A stretch of DNA of 64,000 nucleotides from Streptomyces griseus (GCF_900460065.1 NZ_UAVD01000047.1:83083-147082), one strand, 5' to 3'; shown: positions 52,067 to 60,696, numbered from the stretch's first letter. The notes: generated from the sequence alone by a model not told the origin. Translations and numbers: made by a program.

Positions 52067-53563
52067 GTGCGTGACCCGTCCCCCACTCCTGACCAGACGA
52101 CCGAGCCCTATCGGTGGCGCTGGCTGATCCTGGTGGTGATGATCGTCGCGGAGATCATGGACCTCCTGGACGCCTCGATCGTCAACGTCGCCGGACCGGA
52201 CCTGGAGAGATCCCTCGGTGCCGGTTCCGTCGGACTGCAGTGGGTGATCGGCGGCTACGCCCTCACTCTGGGTGCCGGGCTGGTGCTCGGCGGCCGGCTC
52301 GGCGACCGCTACGGCCGGCGCCGGATGTTCCTGATCGGACTCGCGTCCTTCACCGCGGCCTCGCTGCTGTGCGCGATCGCGCCGAACATCGAGTCGCTGA
52401 TCGCCTTCCGCCTGCTGCAGGGCACCGCCGGAGCGATGCTGCTGCCCCAGGGGCTGGGCCTGCTGCGGGAGAACTTCTCCGGCCCCGAGCTCACCAAGGT
52501 CTTCGCGATCTTCGGACCCGTCCTCGGTCTGGGCGGCATCATCGGCCCGGTCCTGGGCGGCTTCCTCATCGAGGGCGACTTCTTCGGCCTGGGCTGGCGC
52601 TCGGTATTCCTGATCAACCTGCCCATCGGCATCGCGGCACTGATCATCGCCGCGACATTCGTGCCGAAGAAGACGGGCGACCGCACGGTCCGGGTCGACA
52701 TGACCGGCGCCGCCCTGGTCGTGGCGTCCTGCGCCCTGCTGGTGCTGCCACTCAACCAGGGACAGGAAGAGGGCTGGCCGCTGTGGACGTGGCTGTCCAT
52801 GGCCGCCTCGGCCATCGGGTTCGCCCTCTTCACCCTCCAACAGCGCCGCACCGCCGCCGCGGGCCGCGAGCCGCTGGTGACCCCGGGCCTGCTGCGCAAG
52901 CCCGCCTTCACAGTCGGGCTCGGCGGCATCTCCCTGTTCTTCGGTGGACTCATCGGCACCCAGCTCGTCCTGACCCTGTTCCTCCAGATCGGCCAGCACT
53001 TCACCGCGGGTGACGCGGGACTCGGCAACCTGCCCCTCGCCGTGGGAACCGCGATAGGCGGTGCCATCAGCGGCGCGTTCCTCGCCGACAAGATCGGCCG
53101 CAAGGTGCTCCAGATCGGACCGCTGGTCCAGCTGGCCGGCGCGGCCGTGCTGTGGTTCGAGCTCGACGGCCTCGACTCCGCCTCGTTCTCGATCTGGGAC
53201 ATCGTCCCGGGCACGACGGTGTCGGGCATCGGCGCCGGCATGGTGATCGCCGCCCTGTTCAGTTTCATCCTTGCCGCGGTCGACGACGACGAGATCGGAT
53301 CCGCCTCCGGTGTCCTGTCGGCGGTCCAGGCGGTCGGCGGCTCCATCGGCGTCGCGGTCTTCGGCTCGGTGTTCTTCGCCCAGGCCGAGACCGGTGACTT
53401 CACCGGCGGCTTCCACCGTGCGCTGATCGTCCAGGCATGCCTGCTGGTGGTCTTCCTGGCGATCACCTTCCTGCTGCCGAAGAAGGGCCGCCCCGAAGAC
53501 GAACAGCACGGCATCACCCCCGAAGCGACTGCCGACGGCCACGGCCGTGTTGCTCCTCGGTGA
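52067..53563 (+). CDS. DHA2-family MFS multidrug exporter (EmrB/QacA type)
   Basis: A 498-aa, 14-helix permease. Motifs: LLDASIVNVAGPDLE (motif D1), WVIGGYALTLGAGLVLGGRL with GDRYGRRRMF (motif A), RLLQGTAGAMLLPQGLGLLR (motif B), and GPVLGLGGIIGPVLGGFLI (motif C, antiporter). GTG 52067 is preferred, since GGAGG lies 8 nt upstream; ATG 52052 contains that ribosome site. The last few codons run into a TauE/SafE fragment. With its MarR neighbour it forms a drug-inducible efflux cassette. Confidence 0.93.
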   Translation: MRDPSPTPDQTTEPYRWRWLILVVMIVAEIMDLLDASIVNVAGPDLERSLGAGSVGLQWVIGGYALTLGAGLVLGGRLGDRYGRRRMFLIGLASFTAASLLCAIAPNIESLIAFRLLQGTAGAMLLPQGLGLLRENFSGPELTKVFAIFGPVLGLGGIIGPVLGGFLIEGDFFGLGWRSVFLINLPIGIAALIIAATFVPKKTGDRTVRVDMTGAALVVASCALLVLPLNQGQEEGWPLWTWLSMAASAIGFALFTLQQRRTAAAGREPLVTPGLLRKPAFTVGLGGISLFFGGLIGTQLVLTLFLQIGQHFTAGDAGLGNLPLAVGTAIGGAISGAFLADKIGRKVLQIGPLVQLAGAAVLWFELDGLDSASFSIWDIVPGTTVSGIGAGMVIAALFSFILAAVDDDEIGSASGVLSAVQAVGGSIGVAVFGSVFFAQAETGDFTGGFHRALIVQACLLVVFLAITFLLPKKGRPEDEQHGITPEATADGHGRVAPR

Positions 53564-53740
53564 GGACGTCAAGACCGCTGGGAGCCTCTCCTTGCTCGTC
53601 TCCCTGCCCACCATGCTCGTCGCCTTCGCCCGCTGCAGCCGTGACGGCAGCTTCGCCGTCCGCGGCGCGAACCTCCGCTCCACCGCGACCACGGCCGCGG
53701 GCGCCGTCGCCGGCGCGGTCAGCCGGAACTACCAGCACGG
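53547..53740 (+). pseudogene. C-terminal fragment of a TauE/SafE-family exporter
   Basis: The frame, overlapping the MFS stop, reads LLLGEDVKTAGSLSLLVSLP then TMLVAFARCSRDGSFAVRG, a strongly conserved helix pair near residue 180 of TauE/SafE proteins. The homology fades after AAGAVAGAV and the last helices are absent. With the fragment at 51306 it suggests that one exporter gene was split and lost its middle. Confidence 0.65.
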
Positions 53741-53752
53741 TCCCGGGGCAGG

Positions 53753-53788
53753 GCCGTGCGGGATGGGGCGGTGCCGTGCGGGATGGGG
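53753..53788. repeat. 16-bp direct repeat
   Basis: gccgtgcgggatgggg occurs at 53753-53768 and again at 53773-53788, just past the TauE/SafE fragment and before the kinase gene. Confidence 0.8.
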
Positions 53789-53817
53789 CCCGGTGCGCCG
53801 GCCGCGCCGAGCCCGCC

Positions 53818-55917
53818 TCAGAACCCCTCGCACTCCGTCAGGTCCGGGCGGCCCGGCGGGTTCTTTCGGCCCACCAGATCGGCCAGGTTCTCCTTGTACA
53901 TGTCCTCCCAGATCCGGCCGGCCAGGATCGTCCGGAGCGCCGAGCACACCTCGCCCTTCAGGAGCGTGCTCTTGGGCCGCATCGCCACGCCGTAGCCCTC
54001 CGCACCGTTGATGGGCTCCAACTGCCGCACCTTGCCCGGGTTGGCCTTCACGTACCCGGCGAGAATGATGTCGTCCGAGGCCACCGCGTACACGTCGGAC
54101 TTCGGGTCCAGCAGCTTGTCCAGACAGTCCTGGTAGGTGTTGGGCTGCGACTTCGCCATGGTGAAGCCCCGCTTCGGCAGCTCCGTCTCGTACGTCGACT
54201 CCCGCGCCGTGCACACCTCGACGCGCAGGTCCACCAGGTCGCTGGAGTCGTTGATCGTGTACTTGCTCGACTTCTCGCGGACCAGGAAGCTCCGGCTCGC
54301 GTCGTAGTACGGCCCCGCGAAGTCGACGCTGTAGCCGCCGGGCGAGGCGGTCTTGCGGTCGTCGGTGATGCTGTACGACGCGATGACCAGGTCCACCTGC
54401 TTGGTCTTCAGCGCGGTGCTCCGGTAGTCCGTGGCCACCGTGGTGAAGGAGACCTCGCCCTTGCCGTAGCCCATGCTCTCGGCGATCGCGTACGCCAGGT
54501 CGACATCGTAACCCCGGTACGTGCGCGTCTTCTTGTCGAACTTGCTCAGCCCGGGCTGGTCGTCCTTGACGCCGATCCTCAGGGTGTCGTGGGTGTCCTT
54601 CCACCGCTCCTGGCTGCCGCTGCCCGCGGCGCCCTCACCGTCACCCGGACCCCGCACCGAGCCCGCCCGGTCGCCGCCGTCCCCGCCGCTCTCGCCGCCG
54701 CCCCGGGAGACCAGCCACCCCGCACCGGCCAGCAGCGCCACGCACACCACCGCCGCGGCCGTCTTCCAGCCCCGGTGCCGGCCGGGCGGCCCGGCCGCGG
54801 CGGGCGCCGGGGCGGGCGGAGGGGCGGCGGGGCCGGGCGCGGGCACCGGAGCGGGCGCGGGCGCCGAGGGGTTCGGGGTGGAGGGGTTCGGCGTGGAGAC
54901 GGCCGTCGGCGGGTGCGTCGCCGCGGCGGCGGCCCGGGCCGCGTTCGGCGCGGCGGGGTCCCCGAGCACCTCGCGGAGCATCGCCTCCGCGGTGGCGGCG
55001 TCCAGGCGCTCCCGCGGGTCCGTGATCAACAGCCCCTGGATGACCGGGGCGAGGGGCCCCGCGTAGCGGAGGACCGGGTCGGGGGACTGCCGGATGTTCT
55101 CCTGGACCTCCCAGACCTCGTGCCCGGCGAAGGGCACGCGGCCCTCGACCATCTCGTACAGGGTGATCCCCAGCGCCCACAGGTCGGAGGCGGGGGTGGG
55201 GCCGGGGGAGCCGGGGGCGAACAGTTCGGGTGCCAGGTAGGAGGAGGTCCCGATGACGCTTCCGGACCGGGTCACCCGGTCCGCGCCCTCGAAGGTGGCG
55301 ATTCCGAAGTCCACCAGGATCGCGAGGCCGTCGTCGCGGACCAGGACGTTGCCCGGCTTCACGTCGCGGTGGACGACCGATGCGGCGTGGACCGCTCGCA
55401 GGCCCTGCACGACCTGGAGGCCGATGTTCGCCGCCTTCGGCACGGCGAGGACCCCGTCGCCGCTCAACAGCTCGCCCAGGGACTTCGCTTCGAGGAGCTT
55501 CATCACGATCCAGACCTGGTTGTCGGTCTCGACCTGGTCGTGGACCGTCACCACGTTCTGGTGCTCGATCTTGGCGATGGCCTCCGCCTCGCGCCGCGCC
55601 CGTTGCAGCGCCGCCGCCTGCGTGGCGGCGGTCATCGCGTTCCGGTCGAGCAGGCCCTTCACGGCGACGAACCGGCGCAGCCGCCGGTCGTGGGCCTTGA
55701 AGACCTCGCCCATCCCGCCGCTGCCGATCGGCTCCAGCAGCTCGTAGCGGCCGTCGATCACGGTCCGGGGGGAGGGCGGAGCGCCGTGCGCCGGCGGGGT
55801 GCTCGGCCACACCCGCGGTGCCACGGCGTCCGGCCGCCGGGGGTCGTCGCCCGGCCGGCGGTCCTCGGGACCCCTGGCCCCGTCGCCCGTTCTGCCGGCC
55901 CTGTCATCGTTGTGCAT
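53818..55917 (-). CDS. receptor Ser/Thr kinase with extracellular solute-binding domain
   Basis: A 699-aa membrane protein. Residues about 58-320 are a Hanks-type kinase: P-loop IGSGGMGEVFKA, catalytic Lys in VAVKGLL, HRDVKPGNVL loop, DFGIA and a GTSSYLAPE segment. A Pro/Ala-rich linker leads to one membrane helix (WKTAAAVVCVALLAGAGWLV). Residues about 465-699, outside the cell, form a bacterial solute-binding fold of the SBP_bac_3 amino-acid type: LRIGVKDDQPGLSKFDKKTR, GYDVDLAYAIAESMGY, and GPYYDASRSFLVREKSS. The design suggests direct sensing of an amino acid or similar solute. No transporter genes are adjacent. Confidence 0.92.
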   Translation of the reverse strand: MHNDDRAGRTGDGARGPEDRRPGDDPRRPDAVAPRVWPSTPPAHGAPPSPRTVIDGRYELLEPIGSGGMGEVFKAHDRRLRRFVAVKGLLDRNAMTAATQAAALQRARREAEAIAKIEHQNVVTVHDQVETDNQVWIVMKLLEAKSLGELLSGDGVLAVPKAANIGLQVVQGLRAVHAASVVHRDVKPGNVLVRDDGLAILVDFGIATFEGADRVTRSGSVIGTSSYLAPELFAPGSPGPTPASDLWALGITLYEMVEGRVPFAGHEVWEVQENIRQSPDPVLRYAGPLAPVIQGLLITDPRERLDAATAEAMLREVLGDPAAPNAARAAAAATHPPTAVSTPNPSTPNPSAPAPAPVPAPGPAAPPPAPAPAAAGPPGRHRGWKTAAAVVCVALLAGAGWLVSRGGGESGGDGGDRAGSVRGPGDGEGAAGSGSQERWKDTHDTLRIGVKDDQPGLSKFDKKTRTYRGYDVDLAYAIAESMGYGKGEVSFTTVATDYRSTALKTKQVDLVIASYSITDDRKTASPGGYSVDFAGPYYDASRSFLVREKSSKYTINDSSDLVDLRVEVCTARESTYETELPKRGFTMAKSQPNTYQDCLDKLLDPKSDVYAVASDDIILAGYVKANPGKVRQLEPINGAEGYGVAMRPKSTLLKGEVCSALRTILAGRIWEDMYKENLADLVGRKNPPGRPDLTECEGF

Positions 55918-56042
55918 ACGACCCCCTGTGCACTACATGGACCACGCCAGATTAGACGTTACGTCCTGCTCGGACGCACGGACGTGAGGTACCGGTTCGC
56001 GTCCCGGCGGCCGGCGGTGCGGATCGGGGCCGCGGACACGGC

Positions 56043-56915
56043 CTACGAAGCCGCGCCGCCGTTGCTCTTCAGCAACTGGCCGTTGACCCACTGGCCTTCG
56101 GGGGAGCACAGGAACCCCACCAGGTGGGCGGTGTCCAGCGGCGTGCCGAGCCGGCCGAGCGGGGTGCCCCGCACCAGCGTCTCGCGCAGCTCGTCGTTCA
56201 TCCAGCCGGTGTCCACCGGGCCGGGGTTGACGACGTTCGCGGTCACCCCGAGGTGGGCCAGCTCGTGCGCGGCGGCCAGGGTGATGCGGTCCAGGGCGCC
56301 CTTGCTCGCCCCGTAGGGGAGGTTGCCCACGGTGTGGTCGCTGGTGAGCGCGACGATCCGGCCCGTCGCGGTGCCGGGCGCGGTGCCGGGCGTGGGGCTG
56401 GGCGTGGTGTCGGGCGTGGTGCCGGGCGTGGTGTCCTTCGTGGTGCCGGGAGCGCCGCGGAAGCGCAGACCGTACTCCCGGATCAGCAGCCAGCTGGCCC
56501 GGGAGTTCACCGCGAAGTGCCGGTCGAAGGCCTCCACGGTGGTGTCCAGCAGCCCCGAGTCCACCGACTCCGCGTGCGAGAGGACGAGCGCGGTCACCTG
56601 TCCGCCGAGGCGCTGTTCCGCCTCGTCGAAGATGCGCGTCGGCGCGTCGGGGTCGGTCAGGTCCGCCTCGATCGCCGCCGTACGGGCCCCGGCCTCCGCC
56701 AGTTCCTTCTCGATGGACGCGGCGGCCCCCGGTTCGGCGCCCCACTCCATGCGGCGGTCGTACGGCGTCCAGTAGGTGAAGGCGACGTCCCAGCCGGTGG
56801 CCGCCAGCCGCCGCGCGATGCCCGCGCCGATGCCGATGCTGCGGCCGACGCCGGTGATGAGGGCGATGGGACGGTCGGGTCCGGAGGCGGGCGGGCGCTG
56901 CTCGGTGTTCGTCAC
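56043..56915 (-). CDS. SDR-family oxidoreductase with low-complexity insert
   Basis: A 290-aa Rossmann enzyme. Cofactor motif ALITGVGRSIGIGAGIARRL, LVLSHAES, catalytic Ser in IVALTSDHTVG and YGASKGALDR (Tyr, Lys), then VVNPGPVDTGWM. It lacks the usual length between helix and strand because an insert of about 28 residues built on GTTP/DTTP repeats (residues 154-182) sits just before the catalytic strand. GTG 56915 has AAGGAT upstream. A perfect 14-bp palindrome lies 16 bp before the start. Confidence 0.88.
   Translation of the reverse strand: MTNTEQRPPASGPDRPIALITGVGRSIGIGAGIARRLAATGWDVAFTYWTPYDRRMEWGAEPGAAASIEKELAEAGARTAAIEADLTDPDAPTRIFDEAEQRLGGQVTALVLSHAESVDSGLLDTTVEAFDRHFAVNSRASWLLIREYGLRFRGAPGTTKDTTPGTTPDTTPSPTPGTAPGTATGRIVALTSDHTVGNLPYGASKGALDRITLAAAHELAHLGVTANVVNPGPVDTGWMNDELRETLVRGTPLGRLGTPLDTAHLVGFLCSPEGQWVNGQLLKSNGGAAS
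56370..56454. repeat. 12-bp imperfect tandem repeat inside the SDR gene
   Basis: About seven degenerate copies of a 12-bp unit around gtggtgccgggc encode four-residue repeats (GTTK, DTTP, GTTP, DTTP, SPTP, GTAP, GTAT). Confidence 0.85.
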
Positions 56916-56930
56916 GCGGTGATCCTTCGT

Positions 56931-56944
56931 GACCCGTACGGGTC
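56931..56944. promoter_or_regulatory. 14-bp perfect palindrome, possible operator
   Basis: gacccgtacgggtc lies in the 183-bp divergent region between the SDR and NTF2-like genes, close to the SDR start. No regulator gene lies directly beside it. Confidence 0.4.
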
Positions 56945-57098
56945 GCGTCAATGGCGTTTCCGGACAGCCGGGACGGTGTCGTCGCGCCCACGCTGACCTG
57001 CGGGGCGGGCCGCCCGACATGCGGTGGCGGGCGTGCCGACAGAGACTCGGTGAGGATCTCCGGGACGTCCGTTCCCGGACGCGCCGAGGAGGAAGACG

Positions 57099-57428
57099 AT
57101 GACCTCATCGATCAGCGACCCGGTAGTGGAGAAGTTCGTCGCCGCGGTGAACGCGGGCGACAGGGACGCCTTCTTCGCCGATGTTCTCACCGAGGACGCC
57201 ACCATGTCCGACGACGGCAGCGAACGGGACCTGGCGGCCTGGACGGAGAAGGAGGTCTTCTCCCCGGAGGCCAACGGCCGCATGAAGGTCGTGGACGCCT
57301 CCGACGACGGCCGCACCCTCGTCGTCGACTACACCAACGACACCTGGGGCACGATGCGGACCCGCTGGATCTTCACGGTCGCCGGCGACCGCGTCAGCCG
57401 CTTCGAGACGGGCCAGGCGCCGTCCTGA
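57099..57428 (+). CDS. NTF2-like (SnoaL-type) protein
   Basis: A 109-aa protein with the NTF2-like cone pattern: VEKFVAAVNAGDRDAFFADV, TEDATMSDDG, and a closing WIFTVAGDRVSRFETGQA. Such folds act as small-molecule isomerases, binders or dimerisation modules. The ribosome site GAGGAGGAAGACG is excellent. It is divergent from the SDR gene; a shared pathway is possible but unsupported. Confidence 0.88.
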   Translation: MTSSISDPVVEKFVAAVNAGDRDAFFADVLTEDATMSDDGSERDLAAWTEKEVFSPEANGRMKVVDASDDGRTLVVDYTNDTWGTMRTRWIFTVAGDRVSRFETGQAPS

Positions 57429-57455
57429 GGACGGGCGCCGCCCGCCCGCTTCCGG

Positions 57456-58961
57456 TCACAGGCGGCGGTAGGTGCGGCCACCGCGCCGGGGGAGGGCCGT
57501 CGGGTCGTCGGGACCGTTCCGGGTGGCCTTCAGCGCGAGGTGGACCTCGGCCCGCACGGTGGCGTCGGCGAGATTGCGCGCCAGGTGGTCGGCGCACTGG
57601 GTGAGCCAGCCGGCCAGGGTGGTGCGGTGGACGTGCAGTTCGGCCGCGGCGGGGGCGGTCCGGGCGTGGTGGCGCAGCCAGCAGGCCAGGGCGATCCGCA
57701 GATGCGGCTCCAGACCGCCGACGAGCCCGACGGCCCAGTTCCGGGCCGCCTCGGTGTCCAGGAGGTCGTCCGGGAGGGACTCCAGCCGGGCCGGCCCGGC
57801 CGGTGCGCCCGGACGGTCGCCGCTGCCACCGCTGCCACCGCCACCGCTGTGGACGGAGTCGGTCCCGGCCCCCTCGGCGTCGGGGGCCGGGGCGCGGAGG
57901 GCGAGCAGCAGATGCGCCCGCACGGTGGCGTCCTCCAGATCCGCGTCGAGCAGCCGGGACAGCTCGCGTATCCGGGCCCGGACGGTGCCGGGGGACAGGC
58001 CGAGCGCGGCGGCGGCCCGCGGCTTGCTGCCGGTGCGGAGCCAGACCAGCAACAGGTGCTGGTGGGCCGGGGACAGCGGGCGCAGCACGGACCCCGCCCA
58101 CCGGGCGTACGGGGCGGTGGGCAGGAGCGGGGCGAGGCGCGAGGTGCCCACGGCGTCGGCGGGGACGATCCGGCAGTCGGGGGTGGCGCTGTGCCGGGCG
58201 GCGGCGGCGTCGCTGTGGGCGGTGGGCATCTCGGCCAGGGGCAGCGGCCCGGCCATGCCCGCGAGCAGGTGGTGCCGCTCGCTCAGCCGGGAGACCAGGC
58301 GCAGGATCCGCCCGTCGTCGCCGCCCTGGTGGAGCTCGGCGACGACCAGCTCGCCGTCCGGCCGGCCGATCAGGGTGCAGGCGTCGGCGTGCGGGGCGAT
58401 GGAGGGGCGCACGGCCCGCCAGAGCACCTCGTGGGCGGCGGGCAGGTCGGCGCCGGAGAGCCGGTAGACCGTGACGTGCGTGAGCCGGTCCCCGCCGAGG
58501 GTCTCGGTGACGGCGTCGGTGTGGCCCGCCAGCAGCAGCCGGATGAGGGTGGTGTGCAGCCGCATCTGCTCGCCCCGCAGCTCCGCGGCCCGCTGGCCGC
58601 GCACCTCCAGGAGGGCCGCGGTGGTCGTGGCGACGTGGCAGGCGTGCCCCGCGGGCACGGTGGGCGCCGGGGCCACGACGAGGACGGCTCCGGCCGCCGG
58701 CCGTTGCGTGCAGTGCGGGTGCTCCAGCGGCGCGGCTGCCGCGTGCACGCCGTCGGCCGCGGCGGCGGCGGGGGTGCTGTAGACGGCCCCGGCGATGGGG
58801 TCGGCCAGTACCGCCCACCCCTGGACCAGCGACGCGGCCTCGGCGATCAGGTGGGCCCCGGAGCGGGTCGCGGCCCGCAGCAGCCGGTCCGCCGTCTCCC
58901 GCCCGTGCCGGGCACCCCCTGGGCCGGTGGCCCCGTGGTCGGTCGTGCCTGTGCTGCTCAT
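57456..58961 (-). CDS. PucR-type transcriptional regulator with two C-terminal HTH segments
   Basis: A 501-aa protein. The N-terminal 300 residues form a GAF/PucR-like sensory region (AASLVQGWAVLADPIAGAVY, VTVYRLSGADLPAAHEVLWR). Then come two HTH_30-like segments: WLRTGSKPRAAAALGLSPGT with VRARIRELSRLLDADL, and later CWLRHHARTAPAAAELHVHR then TTLAGWLTQCADHLA. A Gly/Ser-rich linker separates them, so this looks like an internal duplication of the DNA-binding unit. The target is unknown. Confidence 0.8.
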   Translation of the reverse strand: MSSTGTTDHGATGPGGARHGRETADRLLRAATRSGAHLIAEAASLVQGWAVLADPIAGAVYSTPAAAAADGVHAAAAPLEHPHCTQRPAAGAVLVVAPAPTVPAGHACHVATTTAALLEVRGQRAAELRGEQMRLHTTLIRLLLAGHTDAVTETLGGDRLTHVTVYRLSGADLPAAHEVLWRAVRPSIAPHADACTLIGRPDGELVVAELHQGGDDGRILRLVSRLSERHHLLAGMAGPLPLAEMPTAHSDAAAARHSATPDCRIVPADAVGTSRLAPLLPTAPYARWAGSVLRPLSPAHQHLLLVWLRTGSKPRAAAALGLSPGTVRARIRELSRLLDADLEDATVRAHLLLALRAPAPDAEGAGTDSVHSGGGGSGGSGDRPGAPAGPARLESLPDDLLDTEAARNWAVGLVGGLEPHLRIALACWLRHHARTAPAAAELHVHRTTLAGWLTQCADHLARNLADATVRAEVHLALKATRNGPDDPTALPRRGGRTYRRL

Positions 58962-59045
58962 GGGCGAGCCTCTGCGGGCCGTGCGCGCCGCGCGCGGGAA
59001 AGTGCCGTGCGCGGCGCGGCAGTTGCGGATGTGGGCCGGTGTCGA

Positions 59046-59852
59046 TCAGGGAATGCGGGCGACGGCGCCCCACCCGGCCCGGGCCGTGGTGGTGCCGGTG
59101 TTGGCGTCGGGCCGCCAGTTCGGCCAGGACACCATGCCCGGCTCCACCATCTCCAGCCCGTCGAAGAACGCGATCGTGGTCTCCGGCTCCCGGAAGATGT
59201 ACGGGATCGCGCCGCTCGCGTTGTACTCGTCCTGGACGGCACGGTGGGCTTCGTCGGACGCGGTGGAGTGGCTGAGCGAGAGGTAGCTGCCGGACGGCAG
59301 CCGGTCCACCAGCCGCCGCACCAGGGAGAGGGCGTCGTCCCAGTCCACGATGTGCCCGAGGACGTCACTGATGACGAGGGCGACGGGCTGTGTGAGGTCC
59401 AGGGTCTTGGCCGCCCCGGTGAGCACGGTCTCGGTGTCGCGCATGTCCGCCTCGACGTAGGCGGTGGCTCCCTCGGGGGTGCTGGTCAGCAGGGCGTGGA
59501 CGTGCAGGAGCACCAGGGGGTCGTGGTCCACGTAGACGATCCGGGCGTCCGGCGCTATCCGCTGGGCGACCTCGTGCGTGTTGTTCGCGGTGGGCAACCC
59601 GGCGCCCACGTCGAGGAACTGGCGGATTCCGGCGTCCCGGGCGAGGTGGGTGACCGTACGGCGGAGGAAGTCCCGCGACTCCTTCGCGAACGTCTCGATC
59701 AGCGGGTACTTCTCGCGGTAGGCGTCGCCCGCCGACCGGTCCGCCGGGAAGTTGTCCTTGCCGCCGAGCCAGTAGTTCCAGACACGTGCGGAGTGCGCGA
59801 CGCTCGTGTCGATCTGCGCGGGCAGTTCAGGCCCATTTCCGGTCGTACTCAT
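59046..59852 (-). CDS. SAM-dependent methyltransferase (DUF574 type)
   Basis: A 268-aa protein with the typical opening DTSVAHSARVWNYWLGGKDN, then QFLDVGAGLPTANNTHEVAQ (SAM motif I), RIVYVDHDPLV (motif II acidic) and ALVISDVLGHI. This family is hugely expanded in Streptomyces and usually lies beside an XRE regulator, as here. It overlaps that regulator by 26 nt, so the two are co-translated. Substrate unknown. Confidence 0.92.
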   Translation of the reverse strand: MSTTGNGPELPAQIDTSVAHSARVWNYWLGGKDNFPADRSAGDAYREKYPLIETFAKESRDFLRRTVTHLARDAGIRQFLDVGAGLPTANNTHEVAQRIAPDARIVYVDHDPLVLLHVHALLTSTPEGATAYVEADMRDTETVLTGAAKTLDLTQPVALVISDVLGHIVDWDDALSLVRRLVDRLPSGSYLSLSHSTASDEAHRAVQDEYNASGAIPYIFREPETTIAFFDGLEMVEPGMVSWPNWRPDANTGTTTARAGWGAVARIP

Positions 59853-60696
59853 CCTGTAACACCTCTCCTGTTCGGGCCGGCCGCATCGCCATCACGCACG
59901 ACACGTCCAGCATTCCCTGATACGTCTGCACGGGGTGGGGGCTGTCCCACACCTCCGCCGTGCCGGGGAGCCCGCCCTCCCGCACCACATGGTCCGCGAT
60001 CTCCCGGATCTCCACCCGGTAGAGGGTCAGCGCCGGGACCCCGGTCAGCGGGTGCGGGGGCGCGTACTCGGGGTGCAGCTGCACCGTCACATCACCGCGC
60101 TCCGCAAGCTGTCGGATCCGTCTGAGCTGCTCACGCATCACGTCGTCGCCGCCCACGCGGACGCGCAGCGCGGTGACGGGCAGTACGGCCCAGAGCCGGG
60201 TCTGCTGTTCCTGGAGCCGTTTCTGACGCTCGACCAGGAAGTCCGCCCGGCGTCGCCGCCCGGCCGCGTCCCGGTCGGGGCACCTGATCTCGTCCACCGC
60301 CATCGCGTAGGCCGGGGTCCGCAGCAGCAGCGGCACCAGTGCCGGGTCCCAGGTGCGTACGACGCCGGCCGCGGACTCCACGCTCATCAGGTCCATCAGC
60401 CAGGGTGCCATCGCGTCGCGCCAGGGATGCCACCAGCCGGGCAGGTTGGCCGCGTTGAGCCGCCCCATGATGTCGTCGGCCTCCGCCGCGCTCGCCCCGT
60501 AGGCGGCGAGCAGGGCGGACACCTGGCCCACGTCGAGGGAGGTCTGCGCCTGTTCCAGCCGCCGCAACGTCGTGGGATGCCACCCCAGTTGCGTGGCGGC
60601 CTGGGAGACGGAGAGTCCGGCGCCTTCCCGCAGTCGCCGCAGGCGGGCCACCAGGACCAGATGCCGCGCCGTACGCCCCGACCTCTCGCGCGCCAC
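59827..60696 (-). CDS. XRE-type helix-turn-helix regulator with DUF5753 domain
   Basis: A 289-aa protein. The N-terminal HTH is LRRLREGAGLSVSQAATQLG followed by WHPTTLRRLEQAQTSLDVGQ. The rest is the DUF5753 sensory domain: TWDPALVPLLLRTPAYAMAV, RRADFLVERQKRL, and VTVQLHPEYAPPHPLTGVPA. Such pairs are common in Streptomyces, often with a DUF397 gene; here the partner is a methyltransferase instead. GTG 60696 has a strong ribosome site (GGGGAGGGGAGAGGC). Confidence 0.92.
   Translation of the reverse strand: MARERSGRTARHLVLVARLRRLREGAGLSVSQAATQLGWHPTTLRRLEQAQTSLDVGQVSALLAAYGASAAEADDIMGRLNAANLPGWWHPWRDAMAPWLMDLMSVESAAGVVRTWDPALVPLLLRTPAYAMAVDEIRCPDRDAAGRRRRADFLVERQKRLQEQQTRLWAVLPVTALRVRVGGDDVMREQLRRIRQLAERGDVTVQLHPEYAPPHPLTGVPALTLYRVEIREIADHVVREGGLPGTAEVWDSPHPVQTYQGMLDVSCVMAMRPARTGEVLQDEYDRKWA

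Noticed and set aside
53437..56316. 959-codon open frame on the plus strand across the receptor kinase
   Set aside because: It is the antisense shadow of the kinase gene, whose domains are unmistakable. The plus frame is Val/Arg/His-rich without motifs.
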